A stretch of DNA of 18,594 nucleotides from NCBI GenBank assembly GCA_016934695.1, contig JAFGSH010000202.1, forward strand, positions 1 to 18,594. Reading direction: 5' to 3'. Made by a program: the position numbers and the translations under genes. This document shows positions 7,893-14,920 of the stretch, piece by piece. This DNA comes from Deltaproteobacteria bacterium (lineage in GTDB: Bacteria; Desulfobacterota; Syntrophia; Syntrophales; UBA2210). The stretch's first letter is position 1; each line of letters opens with the position of its first letter. The notes beneath the pieces were generated by a model, which was not told where the DNA came from, did no database searches, and saw only the letters and a program-made list of their open reading frames with translations.

Positions 7893-8270
7893 ATGAAGGA
7901 ACAGATGGTCCGAATGGATTCGGGAAATGAGTACTACACGGACGAGGGATGCTTCATCTTTGAGCTGTGGAATTCCGCGGAGGACGAAGCCGTCTCGATA
8001 GCACGCGTGAGGGTGGAGCCGGAGGTTACCACCAGGCGCCACCGCCTGCGGGGGGCGGCGGAGCGGTACCTGATCCTCAAGGGGAACGGGCGTGTGGAGG
8101 TGGGCGATCTGCCCCCCGCGGAGGTCCGCACGGGGGACGTCGTCCTGATCCCGCCGGGCTGCCCGCAGCGGATCACGAACACCGGCGAGAAGGACCTGCT
8201 CTTCATGGCCGTCTGCACGCCGCGCTTCACCCCCGACAGTTATGAAGAAGCGGAAGGCGCATCGGAATAA
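7893..8270 (+). CDS. Cupin-domain protein
   Basis: A small single-domain cupin of 125 residues (121 if translation starts at the in-frame ATG at 7905, which has AAGGA five bases upstream and may be the better start). The two cupin motifs are recognisable: RHRLRGAAERYLILKGNG and DVVLIPPGCPQRITNTG. The usual metal ligands are incomplete: the first motif has RHR rather than HxH, keeps the Glu of AAERY, and the second motif has Gln where His is normal. It may bind metal weakly or act as a non-metal binding protein. A nitroreductase follows after 30 nt, so the pair probably forms an operon. Function unknown. Confidence 0.75.
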   Translation: MKEQMVRMDSGNEYYTDEGCFIFELWNSAEDEAVSIARVRVEPEVTTRRHRLRGAAERYLILKGNGRVEVGDLPPAEVRTGDVVLIPPGCPQRITNTGEKDLLFMAVCTPRFTPDSYEEAEGASE

Positions 8271-8300
8271 ACGGGCATCTTCACAGAAAGGGGGATCACC

Positions 8301-9056
8301 ATGGCGCAGTCGCTCCTCGAACAGGGCCGGTTCTTTTTGAAGGACACGGTCCGCAAGACCGTCGACTTCTCCGCCACCGCCCAGAGCCGGGGGATCGCTC
8401 CTCCCCCGATCGAAAAGCCGTTTGCGGAAGGTGCGACGCGGATCGACCTCCCCCCGCAGAGCGGAGGTGTCGGCCGGATTGATCTGATAACGGCGATCGG
8501 AAACCGCCGGAGCCGCAGGACCTACCGGGACGAACCGGTGACCGTCGAGGAGCTCTCGTTCCTCCTCTGGGCGACGCAGGGGATCCGGGAGCGTATCGAC
8601 GAAGGCCACGCCTATCGGACGGTTCCGTCGGCGGGGTGCCGCCACGCCATCGAGACCTACCTCTGCGTCCTGAACGTCGCGGGGGTCGACCGGGGTCTGT
8701 ACCGGTACCTCCCCCTGGAGCACCAGCTTCTTCTGGAATGCACGGATGACCGCCTGGCGCAGCGGATCGTGGGGGCGGCGTTCGGACAGGTCTCTCCGGG
8801 GGAGGCGGCGGTCACCTTCATCTGGACGGCCGTGCCGTACCGGATGGAGTGGCGCTACGGAGGGGCCGCACACAAGGTGATCGCCCTCGATGCCGGGCAC
8901 GTCTGCCAGAACCTCTACCTCGCCTGCGAGGCGATCGGGGCGGGGACGTGCGCGATGGCCGCGTATGATCAGGAAGAGATGGACCGGCTCCTAGGGGTTG
9001 ACGGGACCGACGAGTTCGTGATCTACCTTGCGCCGGTGGGGAAGGTCGCTGGATAA
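8301..9056 (+). CDS. SagB/ThcOx-type nitroreductase-family oxidoreductase
   Basis: A 251-residue FMN-dependent protein. The N-terminal flavin-phosphate motif is NRRSRRTYRDEPVT (about 68-82), followed by LSFLLWATQGI, typical of the SagB-type branch. AGHVCQNLYLACEAIGAG (about 195-212) is the conserved helix that packs at the dimer and flavin site, and the C-terminus DEFVIYLAPVGK is also typical. Stand-alone members occur widely outside azoline-peptide clusters. No YcaO or E1-like partner is nearby, so peptide oxidation is not implied and a general NAD(P)H- or flavin-linked reductase is likely. GGGATCACC precedes the ATG. Encoded 30 nt after the cupin gene. Confidence 0.85.
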   Translation: MAQSLLEQGRFFLKDTVRKTVDFSATAQSRGIAPPPIEKPFAEGATRIDLPPQSGGVGRIDLITAIGNRRSRRTYRDEPVTVEELSFLLWATQGIRERIDEGHAYRTVPSAGCRHAIETYLCVLNVAGVDRGLYRYLPLEHQLLLECTDDRLAQRIVGAAFGQVSPGEAAVTFIWTAVPYRMEWRYGGAAHKVIALDAGHVCQNLYLACEAIGAGTCAMAAYDQEEMDRLLGVDGTDEFVIYLAPVGKVAG

Positions 9057-9393
9057 GCCTTTACAATGTATCCTGTCCGGTTTATTGCCACAACGAATCG
9101 TCTAACATGGTGAAGATGAGCAGGAATGAAAAGATGCAGCAGATATCGGGGGGCACAGTCGGAAACGGTAAAAACATGCGGACACCTCAATTGCGTGGTA
9201 GGATTGCGAGCAGTCAGGATATCATAAAGACGCCCGGAGGCTGGAGGCCGGCCGGGCAGGCGATAAGACATGATTGACTACCGTCCTGTTTAACCGCGGC
9301 CTCCCTATACCATATCGCGCCCGTTGTCAAGCACTTTCGGTGCGGCACGAAAGAGAGCCCGGCGCATGACGGTGAGCGGCGCGGGGATTGATG

Positions 9394-9407
9394 ATACAAA
9401 CTTGTAG
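9394..9407. promoter_or_regulatory. Putative upstream activator site for glnN
   Basis: ATACAAACTTGTAG followed by GA: TAC-N6-GTA symmetry with the same TGTAGG half-site found at 2728-2741 and 4368-4381. Its centre is 105 bp upstream of the -24 GG of the glnN sigma-54 promoter, within one base of the spacing at glnA. Confidence 0.6.
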
Positions 9408-9503
9408 GAATCGGACGCCGTGCCGACAGAAATGTTTTGTTCGCTGCGGGATTCCGAGAGACGGTTTGCGCGTAACTATGGTATAAGACTGAAAATCAGA
9501 GAT

Positions 9504-9519
9504 TGGTATGTCTCTTGCT
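9504..9519 (+). promoter_or_regulatory. Sigma-54 promoter of glnN
   Basis: TGGTATGTCTCTTGCT against TGGCAYRNNNNTTGCW: one mismatch, GG and GC exactly 10 bases apart. The predicted start near 9530 gives a leader of about 68 nt to the glnN ATG. Confidence 0.8.
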
Positions 9520-9597
9520 CTTACTTGCGGGCAGAGAGAAATCTTGCATGGCGAGACTCGAACAGAAGCACCGGATACCAACGAAAGGGAGAACAGC

Positions 9598-11694
9598 ATG
9601 GACGTCACAGAGATTTTTGGTTCCAATGTCTTTAACAGCAAGGTGATGAAGCAACGCCTGCCCAAGGAGATATGCAAGGCCTTGATGGAGACGATCGAAA
9701 ACGGCACCCCGCTGCGCCCCGATATCGCCGACGTGATCGCCGGCGCCATGAAGGACTGGGCCATCGAAAAGGGAGCGACGCACTACACGCACTGGTTTCA
9801 GCCCCTCACCGGCTTCACCGCCGAGAAGCACGATTCCTTCATCTCCGCGACCGCGGACGGAAGCTGCATCACGGAATTTTCCGGCAGGCAGCTGATCCAG
9901 GGCGAGCCTGACGCCTCCTCTTTCCCCAGCGGCGGGCTGCGCGCCACCTTCGAGGCCCGGGGCTACACGGCCTGGGACTGCACCTCCCCCGCCTTTCTGA
10001 AGACCGACGAGAGCGGCAACGTCACCCTGACGATCCCGACGGCCTTCTATTCCTATCACGGGGAGGCGCTCGACAAGAAGACCCCCCTCCTGCGGTCCAT
10101 GGTTGCCGTCTCAAAACAGGCCCTGCGGGTCCTGCGGGCGCTGGGCAATACCACCGCCACGCGGGTCGTTTCCACCGTCGGACCTGAGCAGGAGTACTTC
10201 CTGGTGGACAAGGATTTCTATATGCAAAGGCTCGACCTGATGCTGACCGGCCGGACGCTCTTCGGCGCCCCCGCCCCCAAGGGGCAGGAACTGGAAGATC
10301 AGTACTTCGGAGCCATCAAGGACCGGGTCTCTGCCTACATGCGTGACCTGAACATCGAACTCTGGAAGATGGGAATCACCTCCAAGACCCAGCATAACGA
10401 AGTCGCCCCCGCCCAGTATGAGATGGCCCCCATCTTCGCGACCACGAACATCGCGACCGATCACAACCAGCTGGTCATGGAGACGATGCAGAAGGTTGCG
10501 CTCCGGCAGGGCCTGGTCTGCCTGCTCCATGAGAAGCCCTATATCGGCATCAACGGTTCGGGGAAGCACAACAACTGGTCCCTCTCCACGAGCGACGGCG
10601 TCAACCTGCTCGATCCGGGGACCACGGCGAGCGACAACGTCCAGTTCCTCATCTTCCTGAGCGCCATGATCGAGGCGGTCGACACCCACGCAGATATCCT
10701 GCGGGCCACTTGCGCCACGGCGGGAAACGATCACCGCCTGGGCGCCAACGAGGCACCCCCGGCCATCGTCTCCATCTTCATGGGGGACGAGCTGACGGAG
10801 ATCCTGGAGAAGATATCGAAGGGCGAAAAGCTCTCCACGAAGGACCCGCAGGTCCTGCATGTCGGCGTCGAGACGCTCCCCGCGATTCCGAGGGACAACA
10901 CCGACCGCAACCGGACGTCGCCCTTCGCCTTTACCGGCAACAAGTTCGAATTCCGGATGGTCGGCTCGGCGCAGTCGATCGCCGGGGCGAATGTCGCGCT
11001 GAACACCATCGCTGCCGAGGCCCTCGACGGGATCGCCACCCGCCTGGAAAAGGCCAAAGACAAGAACGCCGAAGTCGGCGCGATCATCCGGGACATCTAC
11101 AGGAAACACAGGCGGATCCTCTTCAACGGCAACAACTATTCCGACGCCTGGGTGAAAGAGGCCGAAAAACGGGGCCTGCCCAATGTGGGCAACTGCGTTG
11201 ACGGCCTGAAGGCCTTCGTGACCCCGAAAGCCCTCAAGCTCTTCGAGAAGTACGCCGTGCTTTCGCCCAAGGAGCTGCACTCGCGCTTCGAGACCTATGT
11301 CGAGATCTACGCCAAGCAGATCAACATCGAGGCGATGACGGCCATCGACATGGCCAGGAGACAGTTCATCCCCGCCGGGATCGAATACGCGACCCTGCTG
11401 TCAGACTCAATTGCCGGTTTGAAGGACGCGTCCCTTCCCGCCCCGGTCCAGGAAGATCTCCTGAAGAAGGTCAGCGCCTCCCTGGCCTCCGCCTATAAAC
11501 GTCTGGAGAAGCTGGAAGGGGCGACGGCACGGGCGCGGAAGATCGCCGATACCGTCAGACAGGCCGAGGCCTACCGCGACAGGGTCTTTCCGTCCATGCT
11601 GGCCCTGCGGGGCGATATCGACGCGCTGGAGATGCTGGTCCCCGCGGACCTGTGGCCGGTGCCGACCTACGCCGACCTGCTCTTCAAACTGTAA
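9598..11694 (+). CDS. glnN: Glutamine synthetase type III
   Basis: A 698-residue glutamine synthetase, the usual length for GSIII (about 700) and well above GSI. Motifs include [13 protein letters not shown] (glutamate/metal site), [14 protein letters not shown], and the nucleotide-binding [11 protein letters not shown] characteristic of GSIII. A long C-terminal helical region (about 560-698) is rich in Ala, Lys and Glu. GSIII forms a dodecamer of two hexamers and makes glutamine from glutamate and ammonia. The ATG at 9598 has GGGAGAA just upstream. The gene is a single unit: sigma-54 promoter 79 nt upstream, strong terminator 16 nt downstream. Its promoter layout copies that of glnA, implying co-control by the NifA-type activator. 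Confidence 0.95.
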   Translation: MDVTEIFGSNVFNSKVMKQRLPKEICKALMETIENGTPLRPDIADVIAGAMKDWAIEKGATHYTHWFQPLTGFTAEKHDSFISATADGSCITEFSGRQLIQGEPDASSFPSGGLRATFEARGYTAWDCTSPAFLKTDESGNVTLTIPTAFYSYHGEALDKKTPLLRSMVAVSKQALRVLRALGNTTATRVVSTVGPEQEYFLVDKDFYMQRLDLMLTGRTLFGAPAPKGQELEDQYFGAIKDRVSAYMRDLNIELWKMGITSKTQHNEVAPAQYEMAPIFATTNIATDHNQLVMETMQKVALRQGLVCLLHEKPYIGINGSGKHNNWSLSTSDGVNLLDPGTTASDNVQFLIFLSAMIEAVDTHADILRATCATAGNDHRLGANEAPPAIVSIFMGDELTEILEKISKGEKLSTKDPQVLHVGVETLPAIPRDNTDRNRTSPFAFTGNKFEFRMVGSAQSIAGANVALNTIAAEALDGIATRLEKAKDKNAEVGAIIRDIYRKHRRILFNGNNYSDAWVKEAEKRGLPNVGNCVDGLKAFVTPKALKLFEKYAVLSPKELHSRFETYVEIYAKQINIEAMTAIDMARRQFIPAGIEYATLLSDSIAGLKDASLPAPVQEDLLKKVSASLASAYKRLEKLEGATARARKIADTVRQAEAYRDRVFPSMLALRGDIDALEMLVPADLWPVPTYADLLFKL

Positions 11695-11709
11695 CCATCT
11701 TGGAACGCG

Positions 11710-11740
11710 AGGGCCGGTTCTCAAAAACCGGCCCTTTGTG
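11710..11740 (+). terminator. Rho-independent terminator of glnN
   Basis: GGGCCGGTT (11711-11719) pairs perfectly with AACCGGCCC (11726-11734), followed by a short T-rich tail TTTGTGTG. An A-T pair extends the stem. It lies 16 nt after the glnN stop. Confidence 0.9.
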
Positions 11741-11798
11741 TGTCTGCGGAAGGGACAGCTTCTCCGGGATCGAGTGAAAGCCTCGCCGGAATATTCCC

Positions 11799-11827
11799 TT
11801 GACAAGGCACCATAACGGAGTTAGTGA
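11799..11827 (+). promoter_or_regulatory. Possible promoter with palindrome over the -10
   Basis: A perfect TTGACA (11799-11804) is followed, after 17 bases, by a poor -10 (TAGTGA). A perfect inverted repeat GTTAG-TGAT-CTAAC (11820-11833) lies over the -10 region, as an operator might. Confidence 0.4.
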
Positions 11828-11880
11828 TCTAACTGATTCCACTGATCGCGCACGCACCATGTGTGGTTCTGGACGGCCGT

Positions 11881-11957
11881 AATCCCCGGGGGAGGGATTG
11901 CATGCCCGTCATCATGAGGCCCTGTTTCTCGGAATGAGAGATGGGGTTTTTGTTTTT
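11881..11957 (+). promoter_or_regulatory. Structured leader with terminator-like hairpin (attenuator or small RNA end)
   Basis: AATCCC (11881-11886) pairs with GGGATT (11894-11899). Downstream, CCCT and TCTC (11920-11930) pair with GAGA and GGGG (11936-11946), with an internal loop, and the next bases are TTTTTGTTTTTG. The latter has the form of a Rho-independent terminator inside the leader of the gene at 12010. Either an attenuator or the end of a small RNA of about 130 nt from the 11799 promoter. Confidence 0.45.
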
Positions 11958-12009
11958 GTGGAGGAGCCGGCCGCGAAGTGGGCGGGCCGGTCCGTGCGGA
12001 GGGTTGAAG

Positions 12010-12414
12010 ATGGGTACGAAGCCGGACAGATTCAGATGCCCGAACTGCTTCGCCGCGTTTGAAAAAGATTCCGATATCGAGATGTTGAGCTCCGGCATCG
12101 CTATCGGCGGCGAGGGGATTCACTGGTCCGGCGATCTCGAAAGGGACATCCATCAGATCAAGCGGGTTGTGTATTGCAAGGCCTGCCATGGCCCGATCGA
12201 CTTCCATGCGCTCTTGCGCGGCCATCTCGATGACCGCCCGTATACCGCGACGGTCGGGTGGGTGGTATTTTTTATAGGGACAGTATTTTTCGTGGCATAT
12301 CGAGACGATGTCTGGCCTGGCATCGGCATGAGTCTGGTATTGGGTGCGACGGTGTCCTGCATGCTGAGGCTCGTTGAGCGGAGGCGCTTAAAGCGGTGGC
12401 GCGTGACGGAATGA
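12010..12414 (+). CDS. Hypothetical membrane protein with split zinc ribbon
   Basis: A 134-residue protein I cannot assign to a named family. The N-terminal half has two Cys pairs, CPNC (about residues 10-13) and CKAC (about 56-59), spaced as a zinc ribbon. The C-terminal half has two hydrophobic segments (about 78-97 and 102-122), probably membrane-spanning, followed by the basic tail ERRRLKRWR. This suggests an inner-membrane protein with a cytoplasmic zinc-ribbon domain. The ATG at 12010 has GGAGGG upstream; an earlier in-frame ATG at 11941 lies inside the leader terminator and is rejected. A secreted DUF5675-like protein follows 67 nt downstream. Confidence 0.65.
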   Translation: MGTKPDRFRCPNCFAAFEKDSDIEMLSSGIAIGGEGIHWSGDLERDIHQIKRVVYCKACHGPIDFHALLRGHLDDRPYTATVGWVVFFIGTVFFVAYRDDVWPGIGMSLVLGATVSCMLRLVERRRLKRWRVTE

Positions 12415-12481
12415 CCTTGAAACCCAGGGGTGCATTTTCAGGCATATGCCCCGAATCCCCATGCAAGAAGGAGGAAGTGAC

Positions 12482-13522
12482 ATGAACAAGGCGTACCTCA
12501 ATGCGATACCAGCGCTCCTTGTCTGCCTGCTGGTGGGCCTCTCGACCGCGCACGCGACTGAGCCGTTTCGGTGCTCCGCCGGTGCAACACCGGAATTCGA
12601 GGCAGTCAAAGAACTCATGCCTAAGGTCAGGGAGTCGGGTGCTATCCCCAGAAGTGTAAAGGAGGACCTGACCGAACGGTATGAAACAATCATGGATATC
12701 GACAGACGCATAACAGACAACACCCACCCCATATGCGTCGAGTTGTTCGAACAGTATCAGGAAGTCGAAGATTACGAAGGGGCGCGCTCTTCATATGAGG
12801 CGGAAACCGCCAACTATACCAGTCAGTGCAGCGGCACCTTTCCCGAAGACCAGTATCGCGCCTGCATGGAATGGAGGTCCAATCTGCTGGCTGAGCGGCA
12901 GCGGCTGATAGACTGGAAGGCCAGCCTGGATCAACGGGCCGAATGGCTCAACAGCAAAGTCAACAGCATGAATGAAGGAAATAAAAACTATAATCTTCAG
13001 CTCCTGACGGACATGAAAAAGGCGCTTGACGCACCTGTTGACATCGTGGTCAGGCGGACATTGAAACCATCGAGCGGCGGCTGCACGCTGGGGGAGTTGT
13101 GGGTGAACGGCGAGTTCTTCTGCTATACGCTGGAACTGCCGTTTGAAAACAACAACAACAATTTCAGCTCCATCGGCGTCGGCCGGTACGACGCGTTTGT
13201 CGGTCCTACGGGCAGAAGACCCAACGGCGTCATTCAGTTGAAGAACGTCACATCCGTCATCTATTATAATGATAACGGGACATGGAGAAGAGGGCACATC
13301 AACCGTAACGCGGGCGGCCCGGTGGAGATACACGGCGGCACGGAACCCGGACATTCCAGAGGCTGCATATGCATCGCGGATGACAGGCCCGACCCCGACA
13401 GGTGCAAGCTGCGTGGCAGCGGAAGCGCCTTGAAGAGGCTCTATAGGCAATATTTCGGCGACGCGACCAGACCCGACCCGAGCAAAAAGGTCACCGTGAC
13501 GATTCAGACCGCTTACGAATGA
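12482..13522 (+). CDS. Exported DUF5675-type (YkuD-like) protein
   Basis: A 346-residue protein with a signal peptide (residues 1-26, probable cleavage after AHA). A Cys-containing helical region (about 40-180) follows; ten Cys residues in the mature part suggest disulfides. The C-terminal domain (about 185-346) matches the DUF5675 pattern: TLGELWVNGEFFCYTLE, then GRYDAFVG, then VEIHGGTEPGHSRGCICI. His284 and Cys295 in HGG...SRGC resemble the catalytic His/Cys of YkuD L,D-transpeptidases. A role in modifying or binding peptidoglycan is plausible but inferred. DUF5675 domains are often phage-linked; here the domain carries its own secretion signal and a long N-terminal region. Start supported by AAGGAGGAAG before the ATG. 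Confidence 0.75.
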   Translation: MNKAYLNAIPALLVCLLVGLSTAHATEPFRCSAGATPEFEAVKELMPKVRESGAIPRSVKEDLTERYETIMDIDRRITDNTHPICVELFEQYQEVEDYEGARSSYEAETANYTSQCSGTFPEDQYRACMEWRSNLLAERQRLIDWKASLDQRAEWLNSKVNSMNEGNKNYNLQLLTDMKKALDAPVDIVVRRTLKPSSGGCTLGELWVNGEFFCYTLELPFENNNNNFSSIGVGRYDAFVGPTGRRPNGVIQLKNVTSVIYYNDNGTWRRGHINRNAGGPVEIHGGTEPGHSRGCICIADDRPDPDRCKLRGSGSALKRLYRQYFGDATRPDPSKKVTVTIQTAYE

Positions 13523-13566
13523 AAACACCATAGGTCATAGGGGTCAGGTCTTGCTTTTTGCCACCC

Positions 13567-13599
13567 GGGTGTAAATAGAAACACCCCCTCTTTCTTTCC
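13567..13599 (+). terminator. Possible terminator after the DUF5675 gene
   Basis: GGGTGT (13567-13572) pairs with ACACCC (13581-13586) and is followed by the pyrimidine-rich tail CCTCTTTCTTTCC. The stem is short and the tail is not pure T, so this is tentative. Confidence 0.3.
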
Positions 13600-13666
13600 C
13601 CTCTCGTCTTACCGACTTGCGGAAGGCTTTTTTCAATACTCAGCATTGGCAAGGGTGTGCCGCCTC

Positions 13667-13695
13667 TTGACAATCATCACCGGCCTTATTTTATA
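13667..13695 (+). promoter_or_regulatory. Promoter of ncRNA copy 1
   Basis: A perfect TTGACA (13667-13672) followed by an AT-rich stretch TTATTTTATAG at 13686-13696; TTTATA lies at 17 bases and TATAGC at 19. An identical TTGACA occurs at almost the same distance before copy 2. Confidence 0.5.
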
Positions 13696-13701
13696 GCCAA
13701 C

Positions 13702-13980
13702 GGAACAGAAAAATCCCGGTTCCCCTTTTTTCTTGGGGGGCATTAAAGAAACCGGGGGATATACCGATAAGAAGACTGAACGATCGAGATACTGCGTTGC
13801 TCGTTATGAGTCATCTTACCGGAGATAAATAAAAGGATACTCCACAGGGTCTTCGTGGTGATTGCCACCCGGTTAAGACCAAGTACAGAGATCAAATGAC
13901 TCCCGCGTAGAGACACAACGGCATCAGCGGTTCTCGTAAGCCCCTCGTGAGAAGGAACCTTCCGCGAGGGGCTTTCTTTT
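13702..13980 (+). ncRNA. Structured non-coding RNA, copy 1 (unassigned family)
   Basis: About three quarters of bases match copy 2 at 16569-16850 by eye. Two blocks are identical: 22 nt at 13775-13796 and 28 nt at 13843-13870. The fold I can draw is a 5' hairpin (13713-13721 with 13750-13760), then a long irregular stem. Its closing helix is 13785-13795 with 13927-13936 (one bulge), the middle helix GAGTCAT/ATGACTC is 13808-13814 with 13896-13902, and the apical hairpin is GGTCTT/AAGACC (13848-13853 with 13875-13880) enclosing GTGG/CCAC. A terminator (13940-13972 plus TTTCTTTT) ends it. The 5' end is set by the TTGACA promoter. The single-rod shape recalls 6S RNA, but I see no 6S signature. 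It is not any riboswitch I know. Confidence 0.65.
13940..13980 (+). terminator. Terminator of ncRNA copy 1
   Basis: A 10-bp stem (13940-13949 with 13963-13972), capped by a smaller GAAGG/CCTTC pairing and followed by TTTCTTTT. Copy 2 has the same hairpin with a G-C to A-T compensatory exchange at the base pair just outside CCCC/GGGG. Confidence 0.85.
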
Positions 13981-14121
13981 GTGCGTATGGCGTATCTCTT
14001 CAGGGAGTCCGGTGTATCGGACGCGAGGACCGGGACTTCCTTTCCCCCGCTTAAAAAACCTGACGAAGCTGCTCTGCAAAGGGTCGTCTCCGGTATCTGC
14101 GCCATATCGGCAGGGCTGGTC

Positions 14122-14493
14122 CTACCGGACCTGCCCTGCTGTATCCGGGAAGGAGACATGGGGTCCGCCCAGGACGATGCACGCCTCGGGATTGGCGGCC
14201 CGGACCCGTTCCGCCACGCAGAGGGTGATGGGCAAGATACCGCTGATAGTGGTGAACCCGACGATGTCGTAATCGGCCGGATCGAAGAGACTACAGATCT
14301 CGTCTCCGATCCGGCTGTCGGTGGGCGACTCCTCCAGCGCTACCAGACTCTCGAGGTCAAGGACATCGACGGTATACCCCGCCTGTGCGGCGACGGCCTG
14401 CATGCTGTACAGGCCGATCGGCTGGTAGGAGCGGAAACGCCTCCATTCGAAGGCCGGAGCTGGGATGAGGAGGATGTTCATGGGACCGCTCAT
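14122..14493 (-). pseudogene. Truncated B12-binding-domain radical SAM protein
   Basis: 123 residues matching only the N-terminal cobalamin-binding Rossmann domain of B12-dependent radical SAM enzymes: MNILLIPAPAFEW, QPIGLYSMQAVAAQAGY, DYDIVGFTTIS and CIVLGGPHVSF in the expected order. Full-length family members have several hundred residues and a CxxxCxxC cluster motif; here a stop follows GGPHVSFPDTAGQVR and no radical SAM domain is found downstream in any frame. The next 130 bases to ncRNA copy 1 contain only an uninterpretable remnant. The start codon overlaps the stop of the upstream gene as ATGA, so the two were once coupled. Probably non-functional; a surviving free-standing cobalamin domain is less likely. 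Confidence 0.7.
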
Positions 14494-14800
14494 GCCGTGG
14501 GTGCTTCAGCAAAAAATACGCGCAAGTCCTCGTGCAGGAACGAGGAAAACCGGCCGGTTGCCGTCTCCCCTCCTGCTCCTCGTAGTGGCATTTGAATTCG
14601 ATCGAGTATCCGCCCCCCCGGATGGCGTTGCTTTCTTCGAAGGCCTTTTGGGCGAGCAGAATGGCCGGGAAGACATCTTACGCCGCGAACCCTTCGCCCG
14701 CGGCCACCTTGAGCTCGCCGAGCGCGGTAATGAGCCGGACGTGAAGCTCGGGGTTGTCCAGCAAGACCTGATGCAGCTTTTTGATGTTTTCGGATGCCAT
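14490..14800 (-). pseudogene. Disrupted small gene, possible RiPP-precursor-like protein
   Basis: A strong AAGGAGGAAC site precedes the ATG at 14800. The frame reads MASENIKKLHQVLLDNPEL, somewhat like a Nif11-type leader, until an in-frame TAA at 14680-14678. Sensible coding resumes in the same frame (DVFPAILLAQKAFEESNAI, then RGGGYSIEFKCHYEEQEG). It must then shift by -1 near the G run at 14567-14570 to reach the frame ending FSSFLHEDLRVFFAEAPTA. That frame stops in an ATGA overlap with the radical SAM fragment. Reconstructed length is about 103 residues. Both lesions point to a pseudogene. The precursor idea rests on the weak leader resemblance, the GGG site and the radical SAM partner, and is speculative. 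Confidence 0.5.
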
Positions 14801-14857
14801 GGTGTTCCTCCTTTAAGAAGATAGGATTTTTGGGTAGGACAGCACTCCTGACGGGAA

Positions 14858-14886
14858 AAAGTATCGAAAAAGCGCACTAGCGTCAA
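14858..14886 (-). promoter_or_regulatory. Sigma-70 promoter of the decayed radical SAM operon
   Basis: On the minus strand TTGACG (14886-14881) and TACTTT (14863-14858) are spaced by 17 bases. The predicted start is about 50 nt before the ATG at 14800. The promoter and ribosome site look intact although both genes behind them are broken. Confidence 0.55.
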
Positions 14887-14920
14887 GGATATACTGATCC
14901 TCCTCCAGGAATATCACGGC

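Larger units (their letters stand above)
9057..9597 (+). other. Long leader/intergenic region before glnN
   Basis: 541 bases with no convincing gene. Contents seen: a GC-rich stem (GCCCGG at 9232-9237 with CCGGGC at 9252-9257), a stem CTTTCG/CGAAAG at 9334-9353, the palindrome at 9394-9407 and the sigma-54 promoter at 9504-9519. The first 300 bases hold nothing I can name. Confidence 0.6.

Noticed and set aside
13537..13560. TAGGGGTCAGGTCTTGC motif after the DUF5675 gene
   Set aside because: It recalls sequences I associate with remnants of REP-associated transposases, but only one short copy is present, with no partner repeat or transposase, so I do not annotate an element.
13808..13936. 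Possible riboswitch (cobalamin, TPP, glycine, c-di-GMP) in the duplicated RNA
   Set aside because: None of the conserved core motifs of these classes is present, and the element ends in its own terminator without a downstream same-strand gene.
14506..14886. 126-codon minus-strand open frame over the disrupted small gene
   Set aside because: It starts before the strong ribosome site, is Ser/Arg/Pro-rich like an out-of-frame reading, and conflicts with the ATGA coupling to the next gene.
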